DNA of 64,000 nucleotides. Origin: Pseudomonas maumuensis (lineage in GTDB: Bacteria > Pseudomonadota > Gammaproteobacteria > Pseudomonadales > Pseudomonadaceae). The translations under genes were made by a program, and so were the position numbers. Numbering within the stretch: the first letter of the stretch is position 1; each line of letters starts with the position of its first letter. The DNA lies in NCBI RefSeq assembly GCF_019139675.1, contig NZ_CP077077.1, positions 2,976,001 to 3,040,000 on the forward strand, given 5' to 3'. Positions 55,135-64,000 of this stretch are shown here, in pieces. The notes under the pieces were generated by a model. The model had not been told where the DNA came from. It did no database searches and was given only the letters and a program-made list of their open reading frames with translations.

Positions 55135-57218
55135 CCCTCCTGGGCCTGGCGCGCCTTGAGCGCCTGCAATCCCTTCATGAACTGCTCCGGCGGCACCGGC
55201 TGGCCGAGCAGGTAGCCCTGCAGCGAATCGCAACCCAGCCGGGTCAGGAAGTCCTGCTGACGATCGGTTTCCACCCCCTCGGCGACGATGCGCAAGCCCA
55301 GCGCCTGGCCCAGGGCGACGATGGCCGAGACAATCGCTGCGTCATCGCTGTCTTGCTCCAGATCGCGCACGAAGCCACGGTCGATCTTCAGTTCGTTGGC
55401 CGGTAGGCGCTTGAGGTACATCAGGCTGGAATAGCCGGTGCCGAAATCGTCGATGGACAGGTCCACACCCATGTCCGACAGGCGCTGCAGCACATGCAGG
55501 CTGGCGTCGGCATCACGCATGGCGGTGGTTTCGGTGATTTCCAGGGTCAGGCGGTTGGGCGGCAGGCCATTTTCCTCCAGCGCGCGGGCCACGCTGTCGA
55601 CCAGCCCGGCGTGGCAAAACTGGATGGCTGAGAGGTTGACCGCGATCCGCCATTCTTCATTGCCCTGTTCCAGCCACTGGCGCATCTGCCGGCAGGCTTC
55701 GCCCAGCACCCACTCGCCAATCGGGATGATCAAGCCGGTCTTTTCCGCCAGGCCGATGAAGCGGTCCGGCAGCATCAGGCCATGTAGCGGGTGTTCCCAG
55801 CGCAGCAATGCCTCGGCGCCAATGGGCTGGCGCTGCACGGCGTCGAACTTGGGCTGGTAGTGCAGGCGGAACTGGCCCTGGTCCAGGGCCGTACGCAGGT
55901 CCTGCAGCAGTTGCAGTTGCTGGCGCGCGTTGCTGTTCATCGAGGCATCGAAGAAGCTATAGCCGTTCTTGCCGGCGCTCTTGGCGTGGTACATGGCGGC
56001 GTCGGCGTTGCGCAGCAGTTCGTGCTGATCCAGGCCATTGCCTGGGTACAGCACGATGCCGAGGCTCGCCGACAACTGCAGGTCGTGCTCGACCACGCGG
56101 AACGGCCTGGCCATCAAGTTGACCTGCTTGACCGCGACGTTCATGGCATCGTCCGGCTCGTCCAGCTCCACCAGCAGCACGAACTCGTCGCCACCGATAC
56201 GCGCCAAGGTGTCCTGGCTATGCAAATGGCCACGCAGACGCGCAGCGACTGCCTTGAGCAGCTGGTCGCCGACATGATGGCCGAAAGCATCGTTGACGGG
56301 CTTGAAACCATCCAGATCGATGAACATCAGGGCAAAGCACCCGCCCTGCTCCGCCACCCGGCCGATAGCCTGGTCGATGCGGTCGGCGAGTAACGTGCGG
56401 TTGGGCAGCCCGGTCAGGGTGTCGTGCAGTGCCAGTTGAGTCAGCTCTTGGTTGGCCAGGGTCAGCGAGCGCGCCAGTTCCGCAGTGCGCGCCTCCAGCC
56501 GGGCATCGAGCACCGAAGTCAGCAGCGCCACCGCCAGCACCGCCAAGGTGGTGATCAGCACCAGATAGTCCAGGCCGTCGCCCGCCAACCCCGTGGCCAG
56601 CGCGCCGCAGAAACTGCCGGCCGGGAAATTGGCCGCGGCCATGCCGGTGTAGTGCATACCGACGATGGCGATGCCCATCACCACCGCCGCCACGCCACGG
56701 ATCTGCCGCACATAGGGTGTGTGCTGGCGCAGGCGGAAGGCGATCCACAGCGCTGCGGCCGAAGCGCCCACTGCGATGGCCAGCGAGGCGCCGAACAGCG
56801 TCGGGTCGTAGTCGATACCCGGCTGCATGCGCAGTGCGGCCATGCCCATGTAGTGCATGCAGGCGATGCCGGTGCCCATGATCAGGGCACCGAATGCCAA
56901 TTGCAGCCACGGTAGTTTTGGCTGGCTCACCAACCACAGGGCGAAGCCCGAGGACGCCACCGCGATCAACAGTGACAGTGCTGTGAGGGCGGTGTCGTAA
57001 CCTAGCTCGATGGGCAACCTGAACGCCAGCATGCCAATGAAGTGCATCGACCAGATGCCGATCCCCATGGCCAGCGCCCCACCTCCCATCCACAGGTACA
57101 CCGCACGGCCCTTGGCCGTGGCGATGCGCCCAGTCAGATCCAAGGCCGTGTAGGAAGCAAGGATGGCCACGCACAGCGAGATCAACACCAGCGAGGAGGA
57201 GTAACTACCGATCAACAT
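55131..57218 (-). CDS. MHYT-GGDEF-EAL cyclic-di-GMP signalling protein
   Basis: A 695-residue inner-membrane protein. The MHYT sensor has seven helices with MHFIGM (58-63), MHYMGM (121-126) and MHYTGM (188-193), probable copper or gas ligands. GGDEF (342-346) and EAL (469-471, in EALLRWEHP) are intact with DDFGTGYSSL and LKIDRGFV, so both synthesis and hydrolysis of c-di-GMP are possible. The ATG at 57218 starts directly at the first helix. Architecture matches the MucR/YkoW type. Confidence 0.9.
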   Translation of the reverse strand: MLIGSYSSSLVLISLCVAILASYTALDLTGRIATAKGRAVYLWMGGGALAMGIGIWSMHFIGMLAFRLPIELGYDTALTALSLLIAVASSGFALWLVSQPKLPWLQLAFGALIMGTGIACMHYMGMAALRMQPGIDYDPTLFGASLAIAVGASAAALWIAFRLRQHTPYVRQIRGVAAVVMGIAIVGMHYTGMAAANFPAGSFCGALATGLAGDGLDYLVLITTLAVLAVALLTSVLDARLEARTAELARSLTLANQELTQLALHDTLTGLPNRTLLADRIDQAIGRVAEQGGCFALMFIDLDGFKPVNDAFGHHVGDQLLKAVAARLRGHLHSQDTLARIGGDEFVLLVELDEPDDAMNVAVKQVNLMARPFRVVEHDLQLSASLGIVLYPGNGLDQHELLRNADAAMYHAKSAGKNGYSFFDASMNSNARQQLQLLQDLRTALDQGQFRLHYQPKFDAVQRQPIGAEALLRWEHPLHGLMLPDRFIGLAEKTGLIIPIGEWVLGEACRQMRQWLEQGNEEWRIAVNLSAIQFCHAGLVDSVARALEENGLPPNRLTLEITETTAMRDADASLHVLQRLSDMGVDLSIDDFGTGYSSLMYLKRLPANELKIDRGFVRDLEQDSDDAAIVSAIVALGQALGLRIVAEGVETDRQQDFLTRLGCDSLQGYLLGQPVPPEQFMKGLQALKARQAQEG

Positions 57219-57537
57219 TCGCAGTTCCAGGATCGTACCGGGCAAGCCCGGGAAAAGCCGATGATTGTACTCAAGCTTTGCCGAAACGCACGGGGTTTTC
57301 GCGCCTCGCGATGGATCCAAAAACCGCTCGAAAGACCTACAGTGAAGGGGTTAGAGCGTTTGCGCGAACAACTGAAGGCATAATGCCACTTGTCGTTCGC
57401 TTCTGCTCATGGCGGTTCGCGGGCAAAGCCATCGATCTGGCACGCTCCTGCAGATCCCTGACTACGAGAAACACCGAGCCAAGCGAAGCGACTCCAGCTA
57501 AGCTCAGCACACCACCACGCCGTTCCCGGAGCCTGCA
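57219..57537. other. Intergenic region
   Basis: Divergent promoter space of about 320 bases between the cyclic-di-GMP gene and a lipoprotein gene. No ORF with a ribosome site and no strong symmetry was seen. Confidence 0.4.
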
Positions 57538-57819
57538 ATGGCCACCCTGCCCAGGCATGCAGTGCCGCTCGCCCTGCTCGCCATCACCCTGTCGGTCACG
57601 ACCGGTTGTTCGAACAAGCACCCCAGCGCCCGCTACGCCGCCCAAGGTTCCAACTGCTATGCCAAGGCCTTGCCCAGCAGCGGCGAAGGCGGCCTGGCGT
57701 TCGGCCCGACACTGGCCACGGCGAGCAGAAAGTCACTGGACAGCTGCATGCGCTACGCCGGCAGGTCCGGGGGCACGCCGCGCACCTGTCAGGTCGTCGT
57801 GGCCAAGTGCAAGAGCTGA
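57538..57819 (+). CDS. Small lipoprotein (93 aa)
   Basis: The signal peptide ends in VTTGC (Cys24). The mature chain has Cys at three further positions and a Gly/Ser-rich middle (SSGEGGLAFGPTLATAS). Function unknown. One base separates its stop from the convergent hydrolase stop. Confidence 0.65.
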   Translation: MATLPRHAVPLALLAITLSVTTGCSNKHPSARYAAQGSNCYAKALPSSGEGGLAFGPTLATASRKSLDSCMRYAGRSGGTPRTCQVVVAKCKS

Positions 57820-57820
57820 A

Positions 57821-58501
57821 CTAGCCCAACGCTTCTTCGATCAGCGCGGCGACCTCCCATGCACGTGAAGCCAGCGATGCATGGCTGGCATCCAGGGTGA
57901 TGACCTTGCGTGCCCGCAAGCGTGCCGACATCATCTGCTGGTTGGCTGGGGCGATCATGTGGTCCTGGCTGGAAATCTGGTACCAGGAAGGTTTGTGCTT
58001 CCAGGCCGGGTCGCTGATGGCGTCACCGAAGGTGCTCGCCAGCGGCGCCTTCTGCGTCACCGCCATGACCCATGCCTCATCCGCCGACAGATCCTGGCAA
58101 AAGCTTTCGTGGAACTTGTCGGCGTTGATCCACAGGTAGCCATCGCTGTCCGGCGCAAGGTTCGCTGCCGCGACAGGCGGATGCTGCTGCGTCAGGCCGC
58201 CTGGGCTTTCGCCTGCGTCAGGGGCGAATGCCGCGATATAGACCAGCCCCTTCACGTTCGCGGCGTTGCCAGCCTCGGTGATCACCGCGCCACCGTAGGA
58301 GTGCCCCACCAGCAGCACCTCGCCTTGTACCTGGGCCACCATCTTGCGGGTACGCTCGGCATCGTCGGCCAAGGAGGTCAGTGGCAGCTCCACGGCGCGC
58401 ACGTCTTTAATGCCCTTGCGCGCCAACTCGACGATCACCTTCCCCCAATGGGCGGCCCCGCCCCAGAAACCGTGTACCAGCACGACTGTAGGCTTGCTCA
58501 T
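57821..58501 (-). CDS. Alpha/beta hydrolase
   Basis: A 226-residue hydrolase with VLVHGFWGGAAHW (oxyanion), nucleophile elbow GHSYGG, and a C-terminal DASHASL carrying the catalytic His. The family resembles salicylate-esterase-like or HNL-type hydrolases. The ATG at 58501 begins the fold; substrate unknown. Confidence 0.85.
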   Translation of the reverse strand: MSKPTVVLVHGFWGGAAHWGKVIVELARKGIKDVRAVELPLTSLADDAERTRKMVAQVQGEVLLVGHSYGGAVITEAGNAANVKGLVYIAAFAPDAGESPGGLTQQHPPVAAANLAPDSDGYLWINADKFHESFCQDLSADEAWVMAVTQKAPLASTFGDAISDPAWKHKPSWYQISSQDHMIAPANQQMMSARLRARKVITLDASHASLASRAWEVAALIEEALG

Positions 58502-58618
58502 GAATGAGTACCTTCGTGAGAGAAACAAGGATTGATTCGCCACAACAGCATAGGCCCCTCAACGGTCGGCCTTAGATCAAAAGTGTCGTGCGAGACAGCG
58601 GCCATTGAAGCGAACGAC

Positions 58619-59428
58619 TCACTGCCCCGCCTGCTGACGTTGCCAGCGTTCCAGGTTCTCGGTTACCAGCCGTTCGGGCAGCGGACCCGCCACCAGCTCT
58701 TTCATCTTGCGCGCCAGCTGTTCGCGCAGCGCCGGCTGGTTGCAACCCGACTTGTGCGATAGCGCCAGGTACAGCCCTTCGCTGGATACCGGCGGCTCAA
58801 GTACCTCCAGCTCCTTTTCCTTACCCAGCGTGCGCGCCAGGGCCATGCCGGGGTACTGCTCGAAGATCACGTAGTCGCTGCGCTTGAGCAGCAGCTTCTG
58901 GAAGGCCTGGGTAACGCTGGGCACCGCTTCGAGATTGAGCTGCGCCCGGGCGTAGTCGTCGAACGCCTGGCCATGGCTATTGTTGACCAGCGTCCCGCCA
59001 CGTCGTCCTTTCAGGTCGGACCAGTCGCTGTAGACGAAGCCTTCACCCTTGCGCACCCAGACCACGCTGGAATTGAACAGGAATGGCGGGCTGATGAAGT
59101 CGGTCAGCAGTTCCCGGGCCTGGGTGCGGAAGTAGCCGGCCAGCATGTCGATGCGCCCGCTGTTCACTTCCTCCTGGGCCCTGGACCATGGCCCGACGTA
59201 CACCACGTCCACCACCAGGCCGAGGTCCCTGGCCACCTGCTTCAGCAAGTCGGCATTGGCGCCGATCAGTTGCTCGGGATTGTGCGGGTCGCGCCAGAGA
59301 TAAGGTGGGTACTCCGGGTTGCCGGTAGCGGTAAGGTACTGACAGTTGTCGGCGGCGAAACCGAGCTTCGGGACCATGGCCAGCAGGCACGACAACCCTA
59401 CAGACAGGCCCAGACAACGTCCGCTCAT
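58619..59428 (-). CDS. Periplasmic solute-binding protein, family 3
   Basis: A 269-residue protein with a signal peptide ending Gly-Phe-Ala-Ala. NPEYPPYLWRDP, GANADLLKQVARDLG and GRIDMLAGYFRT are features of amino-acid-binding SBP family 3. No permease or ATPase is adjacent, so it is an orphan binding or sensory protein. Confidence 0.83.
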   Translation of the reverse strand: MSGRCLGLSVGLSCLLAMVPKLGFAADNCQYLTATGNPEYPPYLWRDPHNPEQLIGANADLLKQVARDLGLVVDVVYVGPWSRAQEEVNSGRIDMLAGYFRTQARELLTDFISPPFLFNSSVVWVRKGEGFVYSDWSDLKGRRGGTLVNNSHGQAFDDYARAQLNLEAVPSVTQAFQKLLLKRSDYVIFEQYPGMALARTLGKEKELEVLEPPVSSEGLYLALSHKSGCNQPALREQLARKMKELVAGPLPERLVTENLERWQRQQAGQ

Positions 59429-59564
59429 GGCGCTCCTCGTGCAATGGATTACGCCACCGAAAACGTGGCCCTACACAGTTTGCACGAGAAATGAGCGAAC
59501 GCCACATGCTGTATGACGATCTGTGATGCGGTGCAGCGTCACGGGCAAAGTCGTCGATAACAGG

Positions 59565-61049
59565 TCACTGCTCGGCCAACTCCGTCCGCGCGTCCCAGCC
59601 ACCGCCGAGCGCCGCGATCAATTGCACGCTCGCCACCAACCGCCCCTGCAACAGCGTCAACACGCTGCGCTCGCTGCTCAGCGCGGTAGTTTGCACATTC
59701 ACCACGTCCAGGTAGCCGATCAACCCGGCCTTGTACTGGTTCTCGGTCAAGCGCAACGACTCCCGCGCCGCCTCGAGCGCTTCCTGCCGGACAACGGCTT
59801 CGTCGCCATACACCTTGAGCTGCACCAGGTAGTTCTCCACCTCCTTGAACCCATCGAGCACCGTCTGCCGGTATTGCGCCACGGTCTGGTCGTACACCGC
59901 CACCGTGCGGTCCACCTCTGCGCTGCGCTTGCCGGCATCGAACAGCGTCAACGCCAACTGCGGGCCGACGGACCAATAGCGGTTGGGCAGCTCGATCCAG
60001 TTGTTGAAACTGCTGCTGGAATACCCGCCATTCATGCTCAGGGACAGGTCGGGGAAGTACGCCGCCCGGGAGACACCGATATTGGAGTTGGCCGCCATGA
60101 CCTTGCGCTCGGCCGAGGCGATATCGGGCCTGCGCTCGAGCAACTGCGACGGCAGCGACACCGGCACCGGCGGCAACGCCGGAATGTCGCCGCTTGCGGC
60201 CAGGGCGAAGTCGGCCGGTGCCTTGCCCATCAGCACGGCGATGGCGTTCTCGTATTGTGCGCGCTGCCAGGCCAGATCGATCAGGTCGGCCTGGGTGCTC
60301 TTGAGCTGGGTACGCGCCTGGGCTACGGCATCCGGCCCGGCAACCCCGGCGCGGTACTGGTTCTCGTTCATCTTCAACGACCGCTCATAGGCCGCTACCG
60401 TTGCCTCGAGCAGGCGCTTCTGCGCATCGATCACCCGCAGTTGCAGGTAGTTCTGCACCAGTTCCGACTGCTGGCTCAGACGAATGGCCGCCATATCGGC
60501 CAGGCTGGCCTCGGCACTGGCCTCGTTGGCGTTCATGGCTTCACGCAGCTTGCCCCACAGGTCGATCTCCCAGCTCACGCCGAGTTGCGCGTTGTAGGTG
60601 TTGCGGATACCGCTGCTGTTGTTCGACAGGCTCGAGCTGGAACTCCCGGTGCCCTGGGCCGAACGGTTCTTGCCAGCGGTGAGGTTCAACGAGGGGAACA
60701 GCGCGGCGCGGCTGCTGCGCACCAGCGCCTGGGCCTGGCGGTACTGCGCTTCGTACTGCGCCACCGTCTGGTTGCTGCGGTTGAGCTCTTCCACCAGGGC
60801 ATCGAGCTGCTTGTCGCCATACAGCTCCCACCATGCCCCGCGGGCGATGGCATCGGACGGGTTGGCCTGGGTCCAGCCCTCGGCCTGCTTGAACTGCGCC
60901 GGGGTGCTGATCTCCGGGCGGTGATAGTCCGGGCTCAAGGTACAGGCGCTGAGCATGGCCACGCACAACCCGGCGCTGACCAGGCGCGAGCCGCGCCCCT
61001 GGGTCAGCAGCCTGAGGGTGCGATGGATTCGGGTGTGGGCAAAGTTCAT
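59565..61049 (-). CDS. opmB: Outer-membrane factor of RND efflux (OpmB-like)
   Basis: A 494-residue NodT/OprM-family lipoprotein: lipobox MLSAC (Cys36), two repeats of the outer-membrane channel fold, with RRPDIASAERKVMAANSNIGVSRAAYFPDLSL in the second half. Its ATG overlaps the RND pump stop (ATGA at 61046-61049), so it forms the last gene of a mux-type operon. Confidence 0.9.
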   Translation of the reverse strand: MNFAHTRIHRTLRLLTQGRGSRLVSAGLCVAMLSACTLSPDYHRPEISTPAQFKQAEGWTQANPSDAIARGAWWELYGDKQLDALVEELNRSNQTVAQYEAQYRQAQALVRSSRAALFPSLNLTAGKNRSAQGTGSSSSSLSNNSSGIRNTYNAQLGVSWEIDLWGKLREAMNANEASAEASLADMAAIRLSQQSELVQNYLQLRVIDAQKRLLEATVAAYERSLKMNENQYRAGVAGPDAVAQARTQLKSTQADLIDLAWQRAQYENAIAVLMGKAPADFALAASGDIPALPPVPVSLPSQLLERRPDIASAERKVMAANSNIGVSRAAYFPDLSLSMNGGYSSSSFNNWIELPNRYWSVGPQLALTLFDAGKRSAEVDRTVAVYDQTVAQYRQTVLDGFKEVENYLVQLKVYGDEAVVRQEALEAARESLRLTENQYKAGLIGYLDVVNVQTTALSSERSVLTLLQGRLVASVQLIAALGGGWDARTELAEQ

Positions 61050-64000
61050 AGCGGGGTATCCAGGGCAGCATCGGTGCGCACGCCGCGCCAGCGGTTGAAC
61101 CGGTGGCGCAGGCGATCGAGGTACAGGTAGACAACAGGCGTGGTGTAGAGGGTGAGAATCTGGCTGAACACCAGGCCGCCGATAATGGTCAGACCCAGCG
61201 GCTGGCGCATCTCGGCGCCCTCGGCGCGGCTGAGCAGCAGCGGCAGTGCGCCGAGGATCGCGGCCATGGTGGTCATCAGGATCGGCCGCAGGCGCAGCAG
61301 GCAGGCACGGCGGATCGACTCCTCCGGCGACAGGCCTTCGTGGCGCTCCAGCTGCAGGGCCAGGTCGATCATCAGGATGGCATTCTTCTTCACCACGCCG
61401 ATCAGCAGGAACAGCCCCAGCAGCGAGATCAGGCTGAACTCGCCACCGGTCAGGTACAGCGCCAGCAAGGCGCCGACCCCGGCCGAGGGCAGTGTGGAGA
61501 GGATCGTCAGCGGGTGGATGTAGCTTTCGTAGAGAATGCCCAGCACCAGGTACACCAGCACCAGGGCGCCGAGGATCATCAGCGGCTGACCTTCGGTGGT
61601 CTTGGTAAAGGCGTCGGCGTCGCCGCCTAGCTTGGCGATCACCGATTCGGGCAGGCCAAGCTTGGCCACCGCCCGCTCCAGCGCGGCCAGGGCCTGATCG
61701 GGGCTGTAGCCTTCGGCGACATCGAACGAGATGTCCTCGGAGGCGAACTGCCCTTCGTGGCTGACGCGGTCGTTGGCCAGGCTGTTCTCGTAGCGGGCGA
61801 AGGTCGACAGCGGCACCCGGGCGCCGTCGGCGGTGATCACCTGCACCTGCTCCAGGGTGCTCGGGTCCCAGGCGTATTTCGGGTTGATCTCCAGCACTAC
61901 CTGGTATTGGTTGAGGCTGTCGTAGATGGTCGAGATCTGCCGCTGGCTGTAGGCGTTGTTGAGCACCGCGGTGACCATGTCCATGTCGATGCCCAGGCGC
62001 TTGGCCTGGTCACGATCGACAACAAGAGTCACCTGCTGGGTGCCGGCGCCGTCGTGGGCGTCGATGGCGGTAAGCTCGGGCAGTTTACGCAGCTCGGCGG
62101 TGACCTTGGGGAACCACTCGCGCAGAGCCGCCAGGTCGCCGCTCTGCAGGGTATAGAGGTACTGCGAGGTGGTCTGGTCGCGACCGCCGCCACCGAGTTG
62201 CAGGTCTTGGTCAGCCATCAGATACAGGCGCCCGCCGGGGATCTTCGGCAGGTCCTTGCGCAGGCGGTCGATGACCTTCTGCGCATTCTCCTTGCGCTCG
62301 GCTATCGGTTTCAGGCGCACCAGCACGAAGGCGTTGTTGGTGCCGCTGTTGCCACCGATGAAACCGGCAACGCTCTCCACCGCCGGGTCCGCAAGCAGGG
62401 CGCGGCGGTAGATTTCCATCTTCGGTTGCATCACGGTGAACGACAGGCCGTCGTCGCCACGGATGAAGCCTTGCAGCTGGCCGGTGTCCTGCTGCGGCAT
62501 CAGGGTCTTGGGCACCACCACGTACAACGCGATGTTGAGCACGATGGTGGCCAGCAGGCTGAGCAGGGTCAGGCGCCTGTGGCGCAGCGCCCAGCCCAGG
62601 CTCCGGTCGTAGCCGGCGACCATGCGTTGGTGGATGCGGTCGCTCCAGCGTTGCAGGCGGGTCTGCTGTTGCGGGCCATGGACCTTGAGCCAGCGCGAGC
62701 AGAGCATCGGCGTCAGGGTCAGCGATACCACCAGCGAGACGATGATCGCCGCCGCCAGGGTGATCGAGAATTCCTTGAACAACCCGCGCACGATACCGCC
62801 CATGAACAGGATGGAGATGAACACCGCCACCAGCGAGACGTTCATCGACAGCAGGGTGAAGCCAACCTCCTGGGCGCCCTTGTAGGCCGCGCGCATCGGG
62901 CTCTCGCCCTTCTCGATATGCCGGGAGATGTTCTCCAGCACCACGATGGCATCGTCCACCACCAGCCCGGTGGCGAGGATCAGCGCCATCAGCGACAGGT
63001 TGTTCAGCGAGAACCCGCACAGGTACATCACCGCGAAGGTGCCTACCAGCGACACCGGCACCGCCAGGCTGGGGATCAGCGAGGCGCGGAAGTTGCCGAG
63101 GAACAGGTACACCACCAGGATCACCAGCACCACGGCGATCAGCAAGGTGTGCTCGGCCTCCTTCAGGGTGGCCTTGATTACCGGCGAGCGATCCATGGCC
63201 ACGTTGAGCTTGACGCTGGCCGGCAGCAGCGACTGCAACGCCGGCAGCTCGGCCTTGATCTGCTCGACGGTCTGGATGATGTTGGCGTTGGTCTGGCGGT
63301 TGACCACCAGCAGCACCGCGCTCTCGTCGTTGAAGAAGCCGCTGTTGTAGCGGTTCTCCACGCCATCGCTGACCTTGGCCACGTCCGACAGGCGCAGGAT
63401 CGAGCCATTCTGCTGGCGGATGACGATGGGCTTGTAGTCCTCGGCCTTTTCCAGCTGGTCGTTGGCACGCACCTGCCAGTTGCGTTCTCTGTCCTCGACG
63501 AAACCCATGGGCCGGCGCTGGTTGGCGTTGGCCACGGCAGTACGCACATCGTCCAGGGACAGACCGTACTGGTTGAGCAACTGCGGCTCGAGCTCGATGC
63601 GCACCGCAGGCAGCGAACTGCCGCCGATCTGCACCTCCCCTACCCCACTGACCTGGGCCAGGCTCTGGGACAGGATGGTGTCGGCCAGGTCGTACAGCTT
63701 GCCCTTGGACAGCACCTGCGAGGTCAGCGACAGCACCATGATCGGTGCCTGGGACGGGTTGATCTTCTTGTAGGTGGGCATGCTGCGCATGCCACTGGGC
63801 AGCAGGTTGCGGGTGGCATTGATCGCCGCTTGTACCTCGCGTGCCGCGCCATCGATGTCGCGGCCCAGCTCGAAGCCGATGATCACTCGGGTCGAGCCCT
63901 GGTTGGAACTGCTGGTCAGGGTGGTGACGCCGGCAATGGCGCCGAGCTTGCGCTCCAGCGGCGTGGCCACGGTTGACGCCATGACCTCGGGACTGGCGCC
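61046..64000 (-). CDS. muxC: RND efflux pump inner-membrane subunit (MuxC/MdtC-like), 5' end outside window
   Basis: 984 residues are visible; the frame is open to base 64000 and begins GASPEVMASTVATPLERKLG, which corresponds to MdtC residues from about 54, so only about the first 54 residues are missing. The pump motifs are present: GLVVDDAIVVLEN with the proton-relay Asp pair in TM4, MDRSPVI, and the late TM block GVGALLALYLTGGEFSLISLLGLFLLIGVVKKNAILMIDLALQ. MdtC-type pumps pair with MdtB (MuxB), which should lie just outside. Coupled to opmB. Confidence 0.92.
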   Translation of the reverse strand, partial: GASPEVMASTVATPLERKLGAIAGVTTLTSSSNQGSTRVIIGFELGRDIDGAAREVQAAINATRNLLPSGMRSMPTYKKINPSQAPIMVLSLTSQVLSKGKLYDLADTILSQSLAQVSGVGEVQIGGSSLPAVRIELEPQLLNQYGLSLDDVRTAVANANQRRPMGFVEDRERNWQVRANDQLEKAEDYKPIVIRQQNGSILRLSDVAKVSDGVENRYNSGFFNDESAVLLVVNRQTNANIIQTVEQIKAELPALQSLLPASVKLNVAMDRSPVIKATLKEAEHTLLIAVVLVILVVYLFLGNFRASLIPSLAVPVSLVGTFAVMYLCGFSLNNLSLMALILATGLVVDDAIVVLENISRHIEKGESPMRAAYKGAQEVGFTLLSMNVSLVAVFISILFMGGIVRGLFKEFSITLAAAIIVSLVVSLTLTPMLCSRWLKVHGPQQQTRLQRWSDRIHQRMVAGYDRSLGWALRHRRLTLLSLLATIVLNIALYVVVPKTLMPQQDTGQLQGFIRGDDGLSFTVMQPKMEIYRRALLADPAVESVAGFIGGNSGTNNAFVLVRLKPIAERKENAQKVIDRLRKDLPKIPGGRLYLMADQDLQLGGGGRDQTTSQYLYTLQSGDLAALREWFPKVTAELRKLPELTAIDAHDGAGTQQVTLVVDRDQAKRLGIDMDMVTAVLNNAYSQRQISTIYDSLNQYQVVLEINPKYAWDPSTLEQVQVITADGARVPLSTFARYENSLANDRVSHEGQFASEDISFDVAEGYSPDQALAALERAVAKLGLPESVIAKLGGDADAFTKTTEGQPLMILGALVLVYLVLGILYESYIHPLTILSTLPSAGVGALLALYLTGGEFSLISLLGLFLLIGVVKKNAILMIDLALQLERHEGLSPEESIRRACLLRLRPILMTTMAAILGALPLLLSRAEGAEMRQPLGLTIIGGLVFSQILTLYTTPVVYLYLDRLRHRFNRWRGVRTDAALDTPL

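Noticed and set aside
61757..63976. Very long open frame (739 codons) opposite the RND pump gene
   Set aside because: His/Gln/Gly/Val-rich shadow of muxC with no membrane or enzyme motif.

Overview
The window is about 63% GC and reads as chromosome of the Pseudomonas putida group. Supporting this are the block aromatic synthase - PpiC - Yej-type ABC transporter - sigma54 regulator - hydroxybutyrate permease/dehydrogenase - acetoacetyl-CoA synthetase - PpiC, a gntR/gntK/gntP cluster, an AruH-like transaminase, DUF1652 and DUF3016 proteins, a MuxC-OpmB efflux pair, and many copies of the inverted REP sequence (GCCGGCAAGCCGGCTCCCAC). No rRNA, tRNA, CRISPR array or intact insertion sequence was seen.

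Layout. 1-1.8 kb: 5' part of a very large multicopper oxidase (minus strand) behind a near-perfect sigma54 promoter. 2.0-3.6 kb: DAHP synthase behind a leader peptide ending Phe-Tyr-Phe-Gly-Tyr-Trp-Phe and an intrinsic terminator, i.e. an apparent transcription attenuator. 3.6-14.2 kb: two parvulins bracket an ATPase-less YejABE transporter and a ketone-body module (enhancer-binding protein, permease, HbdH, acetoacetyl-CoA synthetase). 14.2-24.3 kb: soluble CZB chemoreceptor, autotransporter, LysE exporter and a run of small housekeeping genes (RDD, phosphoesterase, Ogt, GNATs, FosA). 24.4-28.0 kb: AT-richer accessory segment of short orphan genes ending in a frameshifted integrase remnant; it holds three very small membrane proteins and a 91-residue protein that resembles the insecticidal protein IPD072Aa. 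28.0-39.0 kb: YbiT-type ABC-F, MFS transporter, AzoR/LysR pair, UvrD-like helicase, pirin, lipoproteins. 39.1-42.7 kb: gluconate regulon with three matching operators. 42.9-47.6 kb: two paralogous sensor kinases and one sigma54-type response regulator that match the MnxS1/MnxS2/MnxR system of Mn(II)-oxidising P. putida. 47.7-64 kb: a composite 65-bp inverted repeat, lytic transglycosylase, an orphan GspG-GspF pair, tyrosine recombinase, NnrS, AruH-like transaminase, an MHYT-GGDEF-EAL protein, a solute-binding protein and the MuxC-OpmB efflux genes cut by the right edge.

How genes connect. The most coherent regulatory reading is that the MnxR-type activator (42.9 kb) and sigma54 drive the multicopper oxidase at the left edge: both the oxidase and the kinase/regulator operon carry a -24/-12 element, an AT-rich spacer and an upstream TGGGTGAT element. 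The second sigma54 circuit is local: the enhancer-binding protein at 8.0-9.4 kb faces three TCTC-N6-GAGA palindromes and a -24/-12 promoter in front of the hydroxybutyrate genes. The third circuit is GntR with three 14-bp operators before gntR, gntK and gntP. Family assignments are from sequence motifs and memory; no database search was possible.
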